NCBI RefSeq assembly: GCF_009650095.1
Contig: NZ_CP045915.1
Coordinates: forward strand, 4,154,001-4,218,000
Reading direction: 5' to 3'
Length of the DNA: 64,000 bases
Source: Gracilibacillus salitolerans
GTDB lineage: Bacteria; Bacillota; Bacilli; Bacillales; Amphibacillaceae
The stretch's first letter is position 1, and each line of letters opens with the position of its first letter. This document shows, piece by piece, positions 28,235-37,960 of this stretch. The position numbers and the translations under genes are program-made. Below the pieces are notes generated by a model. The model did no database searches and was not told the origin of the DNA. It saw nothing but the letters and a program-made list of their open reading frames with translations.

Positions 28235-28630
28235 CTAGTATTCTACTGTATTCACTTTCAGCCATCCAATTATATCAGATTTCGTTGCGTTTCCTTGTGC
28301 AACTGCTACTGTAAATGTTTCCACTTCATCATCGTTCTTTATTAATTTATAGCCATTCTTTTTCAAAAATATTTCTAGAGATGCCAAAGCTGTTCGCTTA
28401 TTTCCATTATAGAAACAATGATTTCTAGCTAATGATTCAAATAATGCAGCTGCTTTATCAAAAAGTGTAGGGTAAGCATCTACCCCGAAAGCTGATTGCT
28501 GAGAACGGTATACCGCTGACTCTAGCAATCCCTGGTCTTTAATCCCTGCTTGCTCTCCTTTTCCATACTTTTTCATAACCATAAAGTGAATCAACACGAC
28601 ATCTTTTGCTCTCAAATACTGAATACTCAT
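28235..28630 (-). CDS. doc: Doc-type (death-on-curing) Fic-fold toxin
   Basis: A 131-residue protein with the Doc signature HCFYNGNKRTA near residue 70 and the usual opening YLRAKDVVLIHFMVM and GIKDQGLLESAVYR. The intact motif (His, Asn-Gly-Asn-Lys-Arg) suggests an active enzyme; Doc of phage P1 phosphorylates and blocks elongation factor Tu. The ATG directly abuts the stop codon of the AbrB-like antitoxin gene, so the two are translated together. Confidence 0.9.
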   Translation of the reverse strand: MSIQYLRAKDVVLIHFMVMKKYGKGEQAGIKDQGLLESAVYRSQQSAFGVDAYPTLFDKAAALFESLARNHCFYNGNKRTALASLEIFLKKNGYKLIKNDDEVETFTVAVAQGNATKSDIIGWLKVNTVEY

Positions 28631-28894
28631 TTATCTATCCTTTAATCTCTCAAAAACTTCATTATGTTCTTCAAAAGTTTCGGCAAGCATCTCTAGCATT
28701 TCCGCATCTACTTCTTGTTCCCAATTTCGTTTTTTCTTTAAAACAATCTGATTATCTTTTACATCAAATTCGATTTCATCACCACGCTTAATATTTAAAG
28801 AATCAATGATTTTTTTTGGTAATCCAACACTTAAACTGTTTCCAGTTTGAACGACCTTACGAACTTCTTTTTTACTCATGTAATCCACACTCAT
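28631..28894 (-). CDS. AbrB/MazE-type antitoxin of the Doc toxin
   Basis: An 87-residue protein: residues about 8-52 form a swapped-hairpin AbrB DNA-binding domain (VRKVVQTGNSLSVGLPKKII, then GDEIEFDVKDNQIVLKK). The acidic tail (AEMLEMLAETFEEHNEVFERL) should neutralise the toxin. It replaces the Phd antitoxin usual for Doc. AAAGGAG precedes the start at slightly long spacing. A 22-base palindrome about 55 bases upstream is the likely autoregulatory operator. Confidence 0.88.
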   Translation of the reverse strand: MSVDYMSKKEVRKVVQTGNSLSVGLPKKIIDSLNIKRGDEIEFDVKDNQIVLKKKRNWEQEVDAEMLEMLAETFEEHNEVFERLKDR

Positions 28895-28947
28895 TTCTTT
28901 TTATTCTCCTTTCTATTATTATTATTATTCAAACTACATTTTATACA

Positions 28948-28969
28948 TTAGTATGTAATTACATACTAA
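28948..28969 (-). promoter_or_regulatory. 22-base perfect palindrome, operator of the AbrB-Doc pair
   Basis: TTAGTATGTAA and its exact complement meet at the centre of the site. On the minus strand it overlaps the -35 side of a TATAAA box at 28945-28940, in front of the antitoxin gene. This fits conditional autorepression by the toxin-antitoxin complex. Confidence 0.65.
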
Positions 28970-29352
28970 CTCACTTAACATTATTTTACAAGAGCAATGT
29001 GTGCAACAGAGGGGTTCTCGTTTTCATATACCTTAATCATTGCGATTGTTTGTTACTGTATTCAGCATAACAACATAACCTGAACAGACAAAAGGTGAGC
29101 CATTATCCTTTGTAAACCTTTACGTCTATTTCTAATGCCTTTTCAGTCCGTTTGTGCATAAAGTTGAACCTGTTACAAGATCAATACCTGGCATGGAATC
29201 CAATTTAAAGTCGCTAAAGGCTAAGTTGTTCCCGATGTCCCAAAAAATGATCAATAGGACTAAAAATGTATATACTTATCAAGCCCTAGCTCTTACAACT
29301 TTCGAAATACAAATAAAACATCACAGCCCTAAATCATTTAGCGCCATGATGT
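28970..29352. other. Stretch with no supportable gene
   Basis: Between the AbrB-Doc operator and the ParE remnant. A plus-strand frame at 29154-29372 lacks a ribosome site and known homology. It is probably degraded DNA, like its surroundings. Confidence 0.4.
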
Positions 29353-29456
29353 CTATTTGTTTATATCTTTGAAATTTTTAGCACTATGAATAATTCGAAC
29401 AACTTCTATCGACTATCTTTTCTAAATCCTTTACAGCTGATTCTGCCCATCTTAAT
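29353..29456 (-). pseudogene. ParE/RelE toxin with internal deletion
   Basis: Directly after the small antitoxin gene the minus strand encodes a ParE-like N-terminal stretch (VLRWAESAVKDLEKIVD). Within a few bases and in another frame comes a ParE-like C-terminal end (EVVRIIHSAKNFKDINK, stop at 29353). The central about 50-60 residues are gone, so the toxin is dead. Confidence 0.65.
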
Positions 29457-29634
29457 ACAGCCTTTTCCCAAATTTCTCCTTAACTTGTTCATGAGAAACG
29501 ACTTTTCCAGAATTGAGTACTTGTATTCCTTTATCTATCGTTGATCTTATATATAATTCTCTCATTACATCTTCAATAGTTACGCCATCAGGTAAATCTT
29601 TAATTAATCTTAATACTTCTTCTTTTGTACTCAA
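29452..29634 (-). CDS. Orphan RelB/ParD-like antitoxin
   Basis: A 60-residue protein (STKEEVLRLIKDLPDGV, then DVMRELYIRSTIDKGIQVL and VSHEQVKEKFGKRL) of the small antitoxins found before ParE-type toxins. A TTG at 29634 is preferred because the GGGGGG ribosome site lies nine bases in front; the TTG at 29643 abuts it. Its toxin gene, immediately downstream, has collapsed, leaving an orphan antitoxin. Confidence 0.7.
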   Translation of the reverse strand: MSTKEEVLRLIKDLPDGVTIEDVMRELYIRSTIDKGIQVLNSGKVVSHEQVKEKFGKRLY

Positions 29635-29848
29635 TTCTAACAACCCCCCTTATTATTATGTTACTTTTAAGAGCTGTCGATACAGTATTAACAAACTCAC
29701 AAGAACAATTTCATCTTCTCGATATTCTAACAAATTGTCTTTATTTAACAACATGTCATGACATACCAATGGAAATGAGAAAATAAAATTTCTCGAAGTG
29801 AGATTCACTTTAAGTGCCAAAGTGTGATCACAAACATTTAACAAAGCT

Positions 29849-30112
29849 CTATTTGGAGATAAAAAATGACAGCTGCATTACTTGATCGACTAACACACCG
29901 TTCACATATTCATTTGCGTAATGGTGAATCCTACCGATTTCGTCAAAGCATGATGCATGAGCTATAGCGAGGGGGCGTGCTTGGGGTTCTTGCTCCTCCT
30001 CCGGGGCAAATTTAGCTGCTTCGTCTGGATGTTCTGAGGAAGCATTTATCCCCGCAGATTCTCCTACTCCTAATGCCATTGGTAAAGTTGGATCAACACC
30101 GTCTCTCCATAT
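29849..30112 (-). pseudogene. Scrap of an ABC solute-binding protein gene
   Basis: The open frame reads IWRDGVDPTLPMALGVGESA then SEHPDEAAKFA, like the middle of an extracellular sugar-binding protein. It then continues into unrelated residues (CFDEIGRIHHYANEYVNG). There is no signal peptide, and no start with a ribosome site fits the homologous part. It appears to be a fusion of two decayed fragments. Assignment is tentative. Confidence 0.4.
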
Positions 30113-30249
30113 TGATGATCAGCAAATACACATCAAATACCAAGTAAATAAATTGTTTGATTAGATGCTGGAAGCCGCGAATTCCAAAGGTCTTCCTACT
30201 ATAGACTTATTCATCAAAAGTCTAGCGCTTATACAACGAAAATAATCAA

Positions 30250-30280
30250 AAGAGGTGTATGCTCCACACATACACCTCTT
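30250..30280 (-). terminator. Terminator at the end of the Lpl/DUF2264 operon
   Basis: AAGAGGTGTATG pairs with CATACACCTCTT over a 7-base loop and is followed on the minus strand by TTGATTATTTTC. It lies about 120 bases past the DUF2264 stop; the DNA between (30281-30400) holds no gene. Confidence 0.75.
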
Positions 30281-30400
30281 CAAATGATCGAATAAACTCA
30301 ATCCACAAGCCTATTATCTTCATCATTACCCTTTTCTACTTTTAATTCTGAACAGCCGACGGTTCATTTAAGACAAAGTGCCTCTCCCCTGTTTCCGACA

Positions 30401-31546
30401 TTACAAGGCATGGTCGATTGGGATAGCTTTTCCTGACCATACTCGTTTTGATGTCCATTCCATTGATGGCTCACTCCAAAACGGATCAGACTCTTGTAAT
30501 CCCAATGGCAGGAAGACTGCAGAACATAAATAAACACTACCTGTAGAAATATATCCTTCCCCAATCTCTGGTTGGTGTCCAGAAAATCCAATCGTTAACC
30601 ATCCTGATTCGGTAAAAGTTCCAGGTGCTTCCAAAGTTCTCTTAATAAGTGTAGTTAATGCACTTCTCACTTGTGCAGGCTTTAATTCATTAGGTAAATC
30701 ACCTCGAAGTGCATGGTGAACTAAACATTGAAATACACCAAAGCGATAGGCTAAAGACCTACCGACAGGAGGAAAAGTTCCCTCTGGTGAAATCGTTCGT
30801 TCCTGAATCACCGCATATCGCTGTGACCTTTTGATAATTGATTCCCTAAGCACTTCCCAATCTCTATACTCAGCCCCCACTGTTTCTATCAAATCTACTA
30901 ACATCGGATGGATGACGAAACTATTGTAGTAGTCATGGTGATACTCCGTGCCATCACTATAAACACCATCTCCTAAATACCATTGTTCAAATTGCTTAAT
31001 AGCATAATCAATCCGCATCGGATCCCAATCTTTTTCACCGGCTTTGTATAAAAATGCTTCAATAATCGCTGAAAACAATAGCCAGTTTGAAAATATCGGT
31101 TTTCTTGTTCTTGTAGTTTTCAACGCAAGTATCACATTTTGCTTTACTCGAGCATCAAGCTTTTCCCATAATTCATTCGGTGCTCTTAACAAGGCATGCG
31201 CTAAAAAGGCAGTATCTACAATTGGTTGAAAATCATCTGAAAAGTTCATGTAATCCGGTGAGTGTTGATCTGTTCCAGCATCAATTGCTTCTCTTGCTAA
31301 TTCAGCATATTTTACTCGGAGCTTCTCTTCGTCACTATTTTCACACACTTGTTCAAGCCATGGTGCCATGCCTGCTAATAAGCGAGCCAATGCTTCCAGG
31401 TGGGAAAATTGCTCCCGATTGGTTCCTTCCTTCATCTCGACCGGCATTTCTTTTTTTAATGTTCTATCCTTCAAGTGTAGAAGGACAGGATTTGCGATTT
31501 TTAACATCGACTCAAGCCAATATTCTCGCTGTTTATTGTTTACCAT
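30401..31546 (-). CDS. DUF2264-family protein
   Basis: A 381-residue cytoplasmic protein; the ATG at 31546 follows GAGGGTGG. Family marks: REYWLESMLKIANPVL, HLEALARLLAGMAPWLE, SPDYMNF, DTAFLAHALLRAPNELW, SNWLLFSAIIEAFLY and YNSFVIHPMLVDLIE. It resembles an alpha/alpha-barrel glycoside hydrolase or lyase fold. DUF2264 genes commonly sit in uronide or rhamnogalacturonan loci, and here it follows an Lpl-type importer, so action on the imported oligosaccharide is likely but unproven. Confidence 0.82.
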   Translation of the reverse strand: MVNNKQREYWLESMLKIANPVLLHLKDRTLKKEMPVEMKEGTNREQFSHLEALARLLAGMAPWLEQVCENSDEEKLRVKYAELAREAIDAGTDQHSPDYMNFSDDFQPIVDTAFLAHALLRAPNELWEKLDARVKQNVILALKTTRTRKPIFSNWLLFSAIIEAFLYKAGEKDWDPMRIDYAIKQFEQWYLGDGVYSDGTEYHHDYYNSFVIHPMLVDLIETVGAEYRDWEVLRESIIKRSQRYAVIQERTISPEGTFPPVGRSLAYRFGVFQCLVHHALRGDLPNELKPAQVRSALTTLIKRTLEAPGTFTESGWLTIGFSGHQPEIGEGYISTGSVYLCSAVFLPLGLQESDPFWSEPSMEWTSKRVWSGKAIPIDHAL

Positions 31547-31671
31547 TGTAATTTTCCACCCTCTTACAAAGTTTTTCTTTAAACTGTCTACCATTATATC
31601 AAAAAAGAGAAGGAGAATGCTCACCTCCTTCTTCACAATTATATGCTTTCTTCACATCATACTTAAATCTT

Positions 31672-32547
31672 TTAACCTTTTATTCCGCCAATCATAACAC
31701 CCTTAACAAAATACTTTTGTAAGAAAGGATATAAACAAAGAATTGGTACTGTTGCTACGATAATAGTAGCATACTTAACCGTTTCACCTATCGGCATAGC
31801 ATCTACTGCACTTACTCCAGATGTCATGCTACTTGTGTCGTTAGCAATTAAGATTTCACGGAGTATCAACTGAACTGGAAATAACTCCCTGTCTTGTAAA
31901 AAGATCATCGCATGGAACCAAGAATTCCAATGAAACACACCATAAAACAATACCATAACAGCGACAACAGGTAGCGATAATGGTAAAACGATTCTAAACA
32001 AGATAGTAAAATCATTAGCACCATCAATACGTGCAGATTCTTCTAAGCTATCTGGAATTCCTTGAAAAGCCGTACGCATAATAATTAAATTAAATGCACT
32101 AACTGCTGTTGGAAGAATTAATGCCCAACGTGTATCAATTAAATTCAATTCATTTACAAGTAAATAAAGAGGAATAAGTCCTCCTTCAAAAAACATGGTG
32201 AAGACAATCATAAACATAATCAAGTTACTCCACATCACATTTTTTCTGGAAAGAGCATAGGCTCCTAAAGATGTTAGAATAATGTTTAAAGCAGTACCCG
32301 CAACCACATAAATTAAGGTATTTAGGTATGAAATACCAATCATTGGGTTGTTAAATACCATCTTATAAGCTTCAATTGTAAAATCCTTTGGAGCAAGCAT
32401 AATTCCTCTAGTTTGCGCAACATAAGCAGGATCGCTTAGGGACGCAAATAAAATATAAAGTAACGGGTAGAGCGTAACCAGGGACAAAAGAGTAAGAATT
32501 ATTATGTTTCCGTAATCAAACAAACGCTCCCTTAGTGTTTTTCGCAT
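31672..32547 (-). CDS. Carbohydrate ABC permease, LplC/YtcP type
   Basis: A 291-residue MalG-like permease with six membrane segments and the EAA loop GIPDSLEESARIDGANDFTI. The ATG at 32547 follows TAGGAGGGG. The C-terminus FVKGVMIGGIKG is typical of LplC/YtcP. It pairs with the LplB-like permease whose stop lies 13 bases upstream. No ATPase gene is in the operon, as usual for Bacillus importers that share an MsmX-type ATPase. Confidence 0.92.
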   Translation of the reverse strand: MRKTLRERLFDYGNIIILTLLSLVTLYPLLYILFASLSDPAYVAQTRGIMLAPKDFTIEAYKMVFNNPMIGISYLNTLIYVVAGTALNIILTSLGAYALSRKNVMWSNLIMFMIVFTMFFEGGLIPLYLLVNELNLIDTRWALILPTAVSAFNLIIMRTAFQGIPDSLEESARIDGANDFTILFRIVLPLSLPVVAVMVLFYGVFHWNSWFHAMIFLQDRELFPVQLILREILIANDTSSMTSGVSAVDAMPIGETVKYATIIVATVPILCLYPFLQKYFVKGVMIGGIKG

Positions 32548-32560
32548 TGTCGATCCCCTC

Positions 32561-33532
32561 CTACCATAATTTAGTGTCGCCAACTTTCCTTGCGATTCCA
32601 TTTGCTATAACTAATAGCGTAAAGGCTATCAATGCCTTAAACAGTCCAACTGCAGCACTATAGCTAAAATTACTTTCCAGGATACCTTTTCGGTAAACAT
32701 AAGTTCCAATTACATCTGCCGTTTCATAGGTTGTCGGATTGTACATTAACAATATTTTTTCTTCACCTACTGTCATAAACTTACCAATTAGCAAAATCAG
32801 CAAGATGACAACTGTCGGCATAATCCCCGGTAAAGTAATATGAAACATTTGCTTAAATCGTCCAGCTCCATCCATTTTTGCAGCTTCATACAATGATGGA
32901 TCAATATTTGACATAGCAGCAAGAAAAATAATCGAACTCCAACCAACATTTTGCCAAATATCTGATCCAATAAACAGGGTTCTGAACCACTCTGCTTGTT
33001 GCATAAATGCTATCGGCTCGATGCCAAATAAAAATCCTAAAATATCATTAACCACACCATCTCTGGCAGTAAAATCATATAAAATACCCACTATAACTAC
33101 CAACGAGACAAAGTGAGGCATGTATGTCACGGTTTGGACAGTTCGTTTGAATATTCTACTTCTCACTTCATTAAGTAATAGGGCCAGTATAATCCCCGCA
33201 GGAAAGGCAAAAAGCAAACTATAAAAACTAAGAAGAATCGTATTCCTTAATAGTCGCCAAAAAAAGAAACTATTAAAAAATTCTTTAAAATGCTCAAAGC
33301 CTACCCATGGACTACCTAGAAATCCTAGTGCTGGTGAATAATCTTTAAAAGCTATTTGCAACCCATACATTGGTCCATATTGAAAAATAATGTAATATAA
33401 AACTACTGGAGAAACCATCAAGTATATCATTTTATTTCTTTTGAAATCTTTCTTGACTCTATCTATGAAGCTGGCAACTTTCTTACTTAAGCTGCTTTTA
33501 TGTTTCAATTGTAAAGCAGTTTCCTTTTCCAT
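32561..33532 (-). CDS. Carbohydrate ABC permease, LplB type
   Basis: A 323-residue MalF-like permease with six membrane segments; the ATG at 33532 follows AAAGGAGTGGG. LplB marks: YGPMYGLQIAFKDYSP, GVVNDIL, the EAA loop LYEAAKMDGAGRFKQMFHIT and YRKGILESNFSYSAAVGLF. It forms the heterodimeric channel with the LplC-like protein. Confidence 0.92.
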   Translation of the reverse strand: MEKETALQLKHKSSLSKKVASFIDRVKKDFKRNKMIYLMVSPVVLYYIIFQYGPMYGLQIAFKDYSPALGFLGSPWVGFEHFKEFFNSFFFWRLLRNTILLSFYSLLFAFPAGIILALLLNEVRSRIFKRTVQTVTYMPHFVSLVVIVGILYDFTARDGVVNDILGFLFGIEPIAFMQQAEWFRTLFIGSDIWQNVGWSSIIFLAAMSNIDPSLYEAAKMDGAGRFKQMFHITLPGIMPTVVILLILLIGKFMTVGEEKILLMYNPTTYETADVIGTYVYRKGILESNFSYSAAVGLFKALIAFTLLVIANGIARKVGDTKLW

Positions 33533-33616
33533 TTTCCCACTCCTTTCTCCATCATATATGGATGTATGTAGTACTGTTGTGTTGATGTTCTCAACACAAC
33601 AGTACAATTATGCTAT

Positions 33617-35251
33617 TTATCTCTCCATATAACGATCTAAAGCAGCTTGTTGAAGTTCAATTGCTCTTTCAATACCCATACCTTTTAACGTCGCAACAAA
33701 ATCTTCAAAGTTACTTAAAGGTTCTTCTCCCATTATGAATCTAACAACCATTTCGTCGTAATAAGTGTCCAAGTCGCTCATAATGGAATTAAACTCTTCA
33801 CTTTCATCAGCATTTAAAGTGGTTGGAGGCATATTAATTTCGTTCTCTGCTGTTTCCCCCCATATCTCCACCGCTTCTTGCTGTTCAGGCAATTCCAGGT
33901 ATTGCTCTACGTAACGTACATCTTGCACCAATGGTCCACCATAAGATGCTCTGATATATTTACCTAATGCCTGAGTCATGGGCAGACCATCTGGATTCTT
34001 AGTGATTTCCTCCGTGTAAGTAGGATATCCATCTATCATTTCATAACTTTCACCTTCAACACCGAAATTAAAGAGCATATGTCCTTCCTCAGAGTATGCG
34101 AAATCAAGCCATTTAACAATTTCTTCTGGATTCTCAGCTGATCCTGAAATGGAAGCACTATGATATCCTTCATATGGATGCGCTAGTTGAGCTGTTGCTG
34201 CCTTTTCACCTTCTTTAAGACTAGGATGAGGAGTCGGAGAAAGTGTGAATTCAGGAATTTGATCTTCCATTAACCCCATATATTTACCTATCCCGCCACC
34301 AGTATAACCAAATAAACTACCAAGTTGATTATTTGTTACCTTCGCATCCAATAGTTTTGTATCAACTGCAGCAAAATCTGGATCAAGTAAACCTTGTTCA
34401 TACCATTTGTTCATCGTTGTTAAAAATTCTTTAAATTCAGGCTGTATGGATCCATATTTAACAGTTCCATTATCGTTATAGAATTGTGCATGGATTTCAT
34501 ATGCACCAACAAATGCTCCAATATACTTAAAGTCATCAGGCTGAACCATGAGCGGGATTTCATCCATCTCACCATTTCCGTTAGGATCCCCATTTTTGAA
34601 AGCTGTTAAAACTTCTTCCCATTCACTTATCGTCGATGGTTTTTCTAGATCAAGTTTGTCCAGCCAATCTTGACGGATCATCATCCCCATAAATACCATT
34701 AATTTTTCATCCCCACGAATAAAAGGAAAAGTGTAAATATTCCCTGCATCAGTTGTAACCATTTTCTTAACTTCTGGGTTCTCATTTAAATAACGATTAA
34801 GATTCGGTGCATTATTTTCTATTAATTCATTCAAGCGTATAATGTTACCCGCCTCAATTGCCTTATCAGGACCATTCGGAACTGTCCGCCAATTATACTC
34901 AATAACATCAGGTAGCTTTCCTGATGCAATCATAAGATTAAACTGTTCCGTTATATCAGTACCTTCTCCTGATGGATGTTTGAATTCAACTTTTGTACCC
35001 GTTATTTTTTCTAACTCTTGATAAACTCCAACATCATTAAGACTTTGTGAGGTTTGTGCAACACTAGGATTTAATTCAGTCCAATAAGTAATTTCATCTG
35101 GATATTCAACTTCCTCAGGATCTTTCAGATCAATATCTTCCCCGTCGGCTTGTTCCTCTTTTTCATTAGATGTTTCATTGCTAGAACACCCAACAACTAA
35201 TAGAAGTAACAGCATAAGCAAAAATGATAACGCTTTCGATTTTTCCCACAT
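33617..35251 (-). CDS. Extracellular solute-binding lipoprotein, LplA/YtcQ type
   Basis: A 544-residue lipoprotein with lipobox VVGC after an 18-residue signal. The ATG at 35251 follows GGGAGG. It has a family 1 solute-binding fold with typical segments PSTISEWEEVLTAFKNGDPN, DFAAVDTKLL and FNFGVEGESYEMIDG. The large size suits binding of a complex oligosaccharide. It is the first gene of the importer operon, behind a 254-base region that also holds the terminator of the AraC-type regulator. Confidence 0.92.
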   Translation of the reverse strand: MWEKSKALSFLLMLLLLLVVGCSSNETSNEKEEQADGEDIDLKDPEEVEYPDEITYWTELNPSVAQTSQSLNDVGVYQELEKITGTKVEFKHPSGEGTDITEQFNLMIASGKLPDVIEYNWRTVPNGPDKAIEAGNIIRLNELIENNAPNLNRYLNENPEVKKMVTTDAGNIYTFPFIRGDEKLMVFMGMMIRQDWLDKLDLEKPSTISEWEEVLTAFKNGDPNGNGEMDEIPLMVQPDDFKYIGAFVGAYEIHAQFYNDNGTVKYGSIQPEFKEFLTTMNKWYEQGLLDPDFAAVDTKLLDAKVTNNQLGSLFGYTGGGIGKYMGLMEDQIPEFTLSPTPHPSLKEGEKAATAQLAHPYEGYHSASISGSAENPEEIVKWLDFAYSEEGHMLFNFGVEGESYEMIDGYPTYTEEITKNPDGLPMTQALGKYIRASYGGPLVQDVRYVEQYLELPEQQEAVEIWGETAENEINMPPTTLNADESEEFNSIMSDLDTYYDEMVVRFIMGEEPLSNFEDFVATLKGMGIERAIELQQAALDRYMER

Positions 35252-35438
35252 AATGATGTAGTCCTCCCTTTTCTTTTTCGATTTAAAAATTATTTCGTAA
35301 TAAGCATAATTCAAGGTACAGATAAACGATATAGTCCATTCTTTTGATTCGTTATCAATATATTAGAAAAGCTTATTATCTCTGCATTCTCACGTTATCA
35401 AACCTTTATATAGTGTCGTTCAGCACTTGGTGCAAACA

Positions 35439-35472
35439 GTAAATCCTCCACCTAAAACGGAAGAGGATTTAC
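35439..35472 (-). terminator. Terminator of the membrane AraC regulator
   Basis: GTAAATCCTC and GAGGATTTAC form a ten-base stem with a 14-base loop, 34 bases after the regulator stop. The T-tract is weak. Confidence 0.65.
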
Positions 35473-35505
35473 ATACATTTATAAATGATTTTCTATCGAA
35501 ATATT

Positions 35506-37806
35506 TTAAATAATCTCCCGATATTGTCCAGGTGTTACACCTTCAACCTTTTTAAATACTCTAATTAAACCAACGCTGTTTGCATAACCTACTGTTGTTG
35601 CAATCTCCGATATCGTGAGTTGTCGATTGGACAGCATTTTTTTAGTTTCTTCTATTCTAACTTTGGTAATACATTCACTAAGCGTAATACCACCTTGCTT
35701 CTTAAAGAAGGTAGACAAATAGGATGGATTCATTGCGAAATGTTCCGCTATCATCCCAAGGCTAAGCATGTTATTGTTATAGTTTTCCTCAATGAAATGA
35801 GTAATCTCCTTATATAGACGTTCTCCTTGTGTCGATTGATTTTTTTGGATTTTATGACAGAATTCATAATATAGAGAATTAATTTTCTGTTGTAATTCAT
35901 CGACCGTATTAGACTCTGAAATAACCTTAAATGGTTGCTGGATATCCATAAACATTTTTTTATCTTCTACACTTAGGTTACTAAGCAACTTTACCCAAGT
36001 ACTTAATAAGTCATAAGATAAACATTTACTTATCTCAGGAGTCATCTCTTGTTGCACATTGTTGCTAAAAATTTGATTCAATGTTTTTTCTACGTTTACA
36101 AAATCACCATTCTTCGCAAAGTTAAGTATCTGAACTTCCGTTTCCACGGGAAAATGATAATCATACCCACTATTATTCTTAATATCATTATAGAAAATTA
36201 TCGAACCTGGTCCTTTGATGACCCTATAATCCAGCGCCATTATTGCCTCTCCGTAACCTTCTGAAACCTTATTTAATCCGTAATGAATTTGACTAATTGC
36301 TACAGAAATTTTAATGTTGAATCGTTGCTCCAAAATATCCTTTAATTCTTTAACAAGCTGTACTGATTTATTTCTTTCACTATCTGTATCATGATTATTG
36401 AGAATAACCAGCTTGTCACGCTCTATTTCAATTGTATATCCTTTATCATCAAAAATCTCTTCGCTAAGGTTAGCTATAATAAATCTGGTCATCACCCAGT
36501 TCGTATCCACATTTTCATTTGTAAATTGGCAATAATCATCAATTTGGATGATTATTACGCTGAAGTAATCCCATTTAAAGTTAATACCCATGCTAGCTAA
36601 CTCTTTTTCAGGACTAGTCATTAAATCGACTTGTCCCCTGATCAAGCGCAAGATAAAATTAGCTCTTATAACTGGTTTTTGTTGAGAGACGATATGTTTT
36701 AATTGTGATTGTTTATCGATAGAATTAACGATTGTTTGCTTTATTAAGTCTAACTCATTCGTGAATTTACCCTTTGGACGTTCATTCCGTATAACTGTAT
36801 TAACCACTTCACGAATTGGTCGATAATTCTGATTGGCTAAATAATAAGAAACAATAATTCCTACAACGATAGATATGAGTAACAAACCAACAGCCCAATA
36901 TTTTACTTGATTTACTTCTGCTAACACAATATCCCTTGGAAATAACGATACATAGGTCCAATCATTTTTCTCTGAAGTTGTAAAAGAAGCAACCATGGCT
37001 TTTCCATCTATTTCTTCCTCAAAAGAACCTTCTTTCGTATTCAGCAGTGATTTTATCTCGTTAAAAGTATCCTCATTTTCATTAGTAGACATCATAATTT
37101 CTTTATTCTCATCTGCAATATACATTACCCCTTGGTTAAAGCCCTCTAATTGCTGCAACATCTTTCTAATCTGCTTTTCATCAATGTGGATCATGAGTGC
37201 TCCTTTTACATCTGTTACCTCGCCATATGGCAATGATTGAATAAGAGTGATAATGTTCTCTTCTCCTGAACTCATGGTTACTTTTTCTGAAGGAAAATAA
37301 TCTCTCAAATGAAAGCCAGACATCTTACTTGTCATTATCTCATCATAAGTAGAATGCTGATATTGCTTAATATGGTTAAAAAACAAAGATGAATTTGTTT
37401 TCATTGTTGGTGATAGTAACACGTCGGACTGAGAAAAATATAAGTAATAATCATCAATATGTGTACTAACCGTTTGATACTTTTTTAGTTCCTTTATAAA
37501 CTCGATATATTCATAATTACTTACCTCTTGTTGAGTAGTCATTAAATGGTTTAATCTTTGATTTAAGGAAATTTGTAAGGATAATTGCTCTGCTTCTTTA
37601 AACCTGTTATCTAAGGCAATTCTTACTTGCTCCAACATAGCTGTATTCGATTTATGTGCATTCTCGACCATACTTGATTCAATTCTGTTAAATAATACAA
37701 TGCCAATTATTACCGGTATAAGTAGTACAATGAAGTAGGATGCAAGAAGTTTTACAAAAACAGTTAACCGCGTTTTTTTCTTATTAAAGCGCTTCCATTT
37801 TAACAT
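35506..37806 (-). CDS. Membrane AraC-family regulator with extracytoplasmic sensor
   Basis: A 766-residue protein: membrane segment at about residues 17-38, extracellular dCache-like region (about 40-295), second membrane segment (about 300-322), a long cytoplasmic linker with a GGDEF-like fold region, and a C-terminal AraC double HTH (LSLGMIAEHFAMNPSYLSTF then ISEIATTVGYANSVGLIRVF). GAGGTGAACG precedes the start. Such YesS/YtdP-like single-protein regulators sense a sugar outside and activate the neighbouring Lpl-type importer, here the operon immediately downstream. Confidence 0.88.
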   Translation of the reverse strand: MLKWKRFNKKKTRLTVFVKLLASYFIVLLIPVIIGIVLFNRIESSMVENAHKSNTAMLEQVRIALDNRFKEAEQLSLQISLNQRLNHLMTTQQEVSNYEYIEFIKELKKYQTVSTHIDDYYLYFSQSDVLLSPTMKTNSSLFFNHIKQYQHSTYDEIMTSKMSGFHLRDYFPSEKVTMSSGEENIITLIQSLPYGEVTDVKGALMIHIDEKQIRKMLQQLEGFNQGVMYIADENKEIMMSTNENEDTFNEIKSLLNTKEGSFEEEIDGKAMVASFTTSEKNDWTYVSLFPRDIVLAEVNQVKYWAVGLLLISIVVGIIVSYYLANQNYRPIREVVNTVIRNERPKGKFTNELDLIKQTIVNSIDKQSQLKHIVSQQKPVIRANFILRLIRGQVDLMTSPEKELASMGINFKWDYFSVIIIQIDDYCQFTNENVDTNWVMTRFIIANLSEEIFDDKGYTIEIERDKLVILNNHDTDSERNKSVQLVKELKDILEQRFNIKISVAISQIHYGLNKVSEGYGEAIMALDYRVIKGPGSIIFYNDIKNNSGYDYHFPVETEVQILNFAKNGDFVNVEKTLNQIFSNNVQQEMTPEISKCLSYDLLSTWVKLLSNLSVEDKKMFMDIQQPFKVISESNTVDELQQKINSLYYEFCHKIQKNQSTQGERLYKEITHFIEENYNNNMLSLGMIAEHFAMNPSYLSTFFKKQGGITLSECITKVRIEETKKMLSNRQLTISEIATTVGYANSVGLIRVFKKVEGVTPGQYREII

Positions 37807-37960
37807 TTTCGTTCACCTCGTATTCTAAGTTATGACACTTTCTTTCAATCAAATGCTTTATAAAAAAAACTATCTTAGAAAATTATAAGTTAGCAAATAT
37901 AATAGAAGTTGTTGTATAATAACCAATAATGTCGTTCTATTGTTCTGTTAGGAGGGTGTT

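Noticed and set aside
28908..28930. ATT trinucleotide run as a regulatory or phase-variable tract
   Set aside because: Five or six repeats in non-coding AT-rich DNA are not unusual, and changes would not alter any reading frame.
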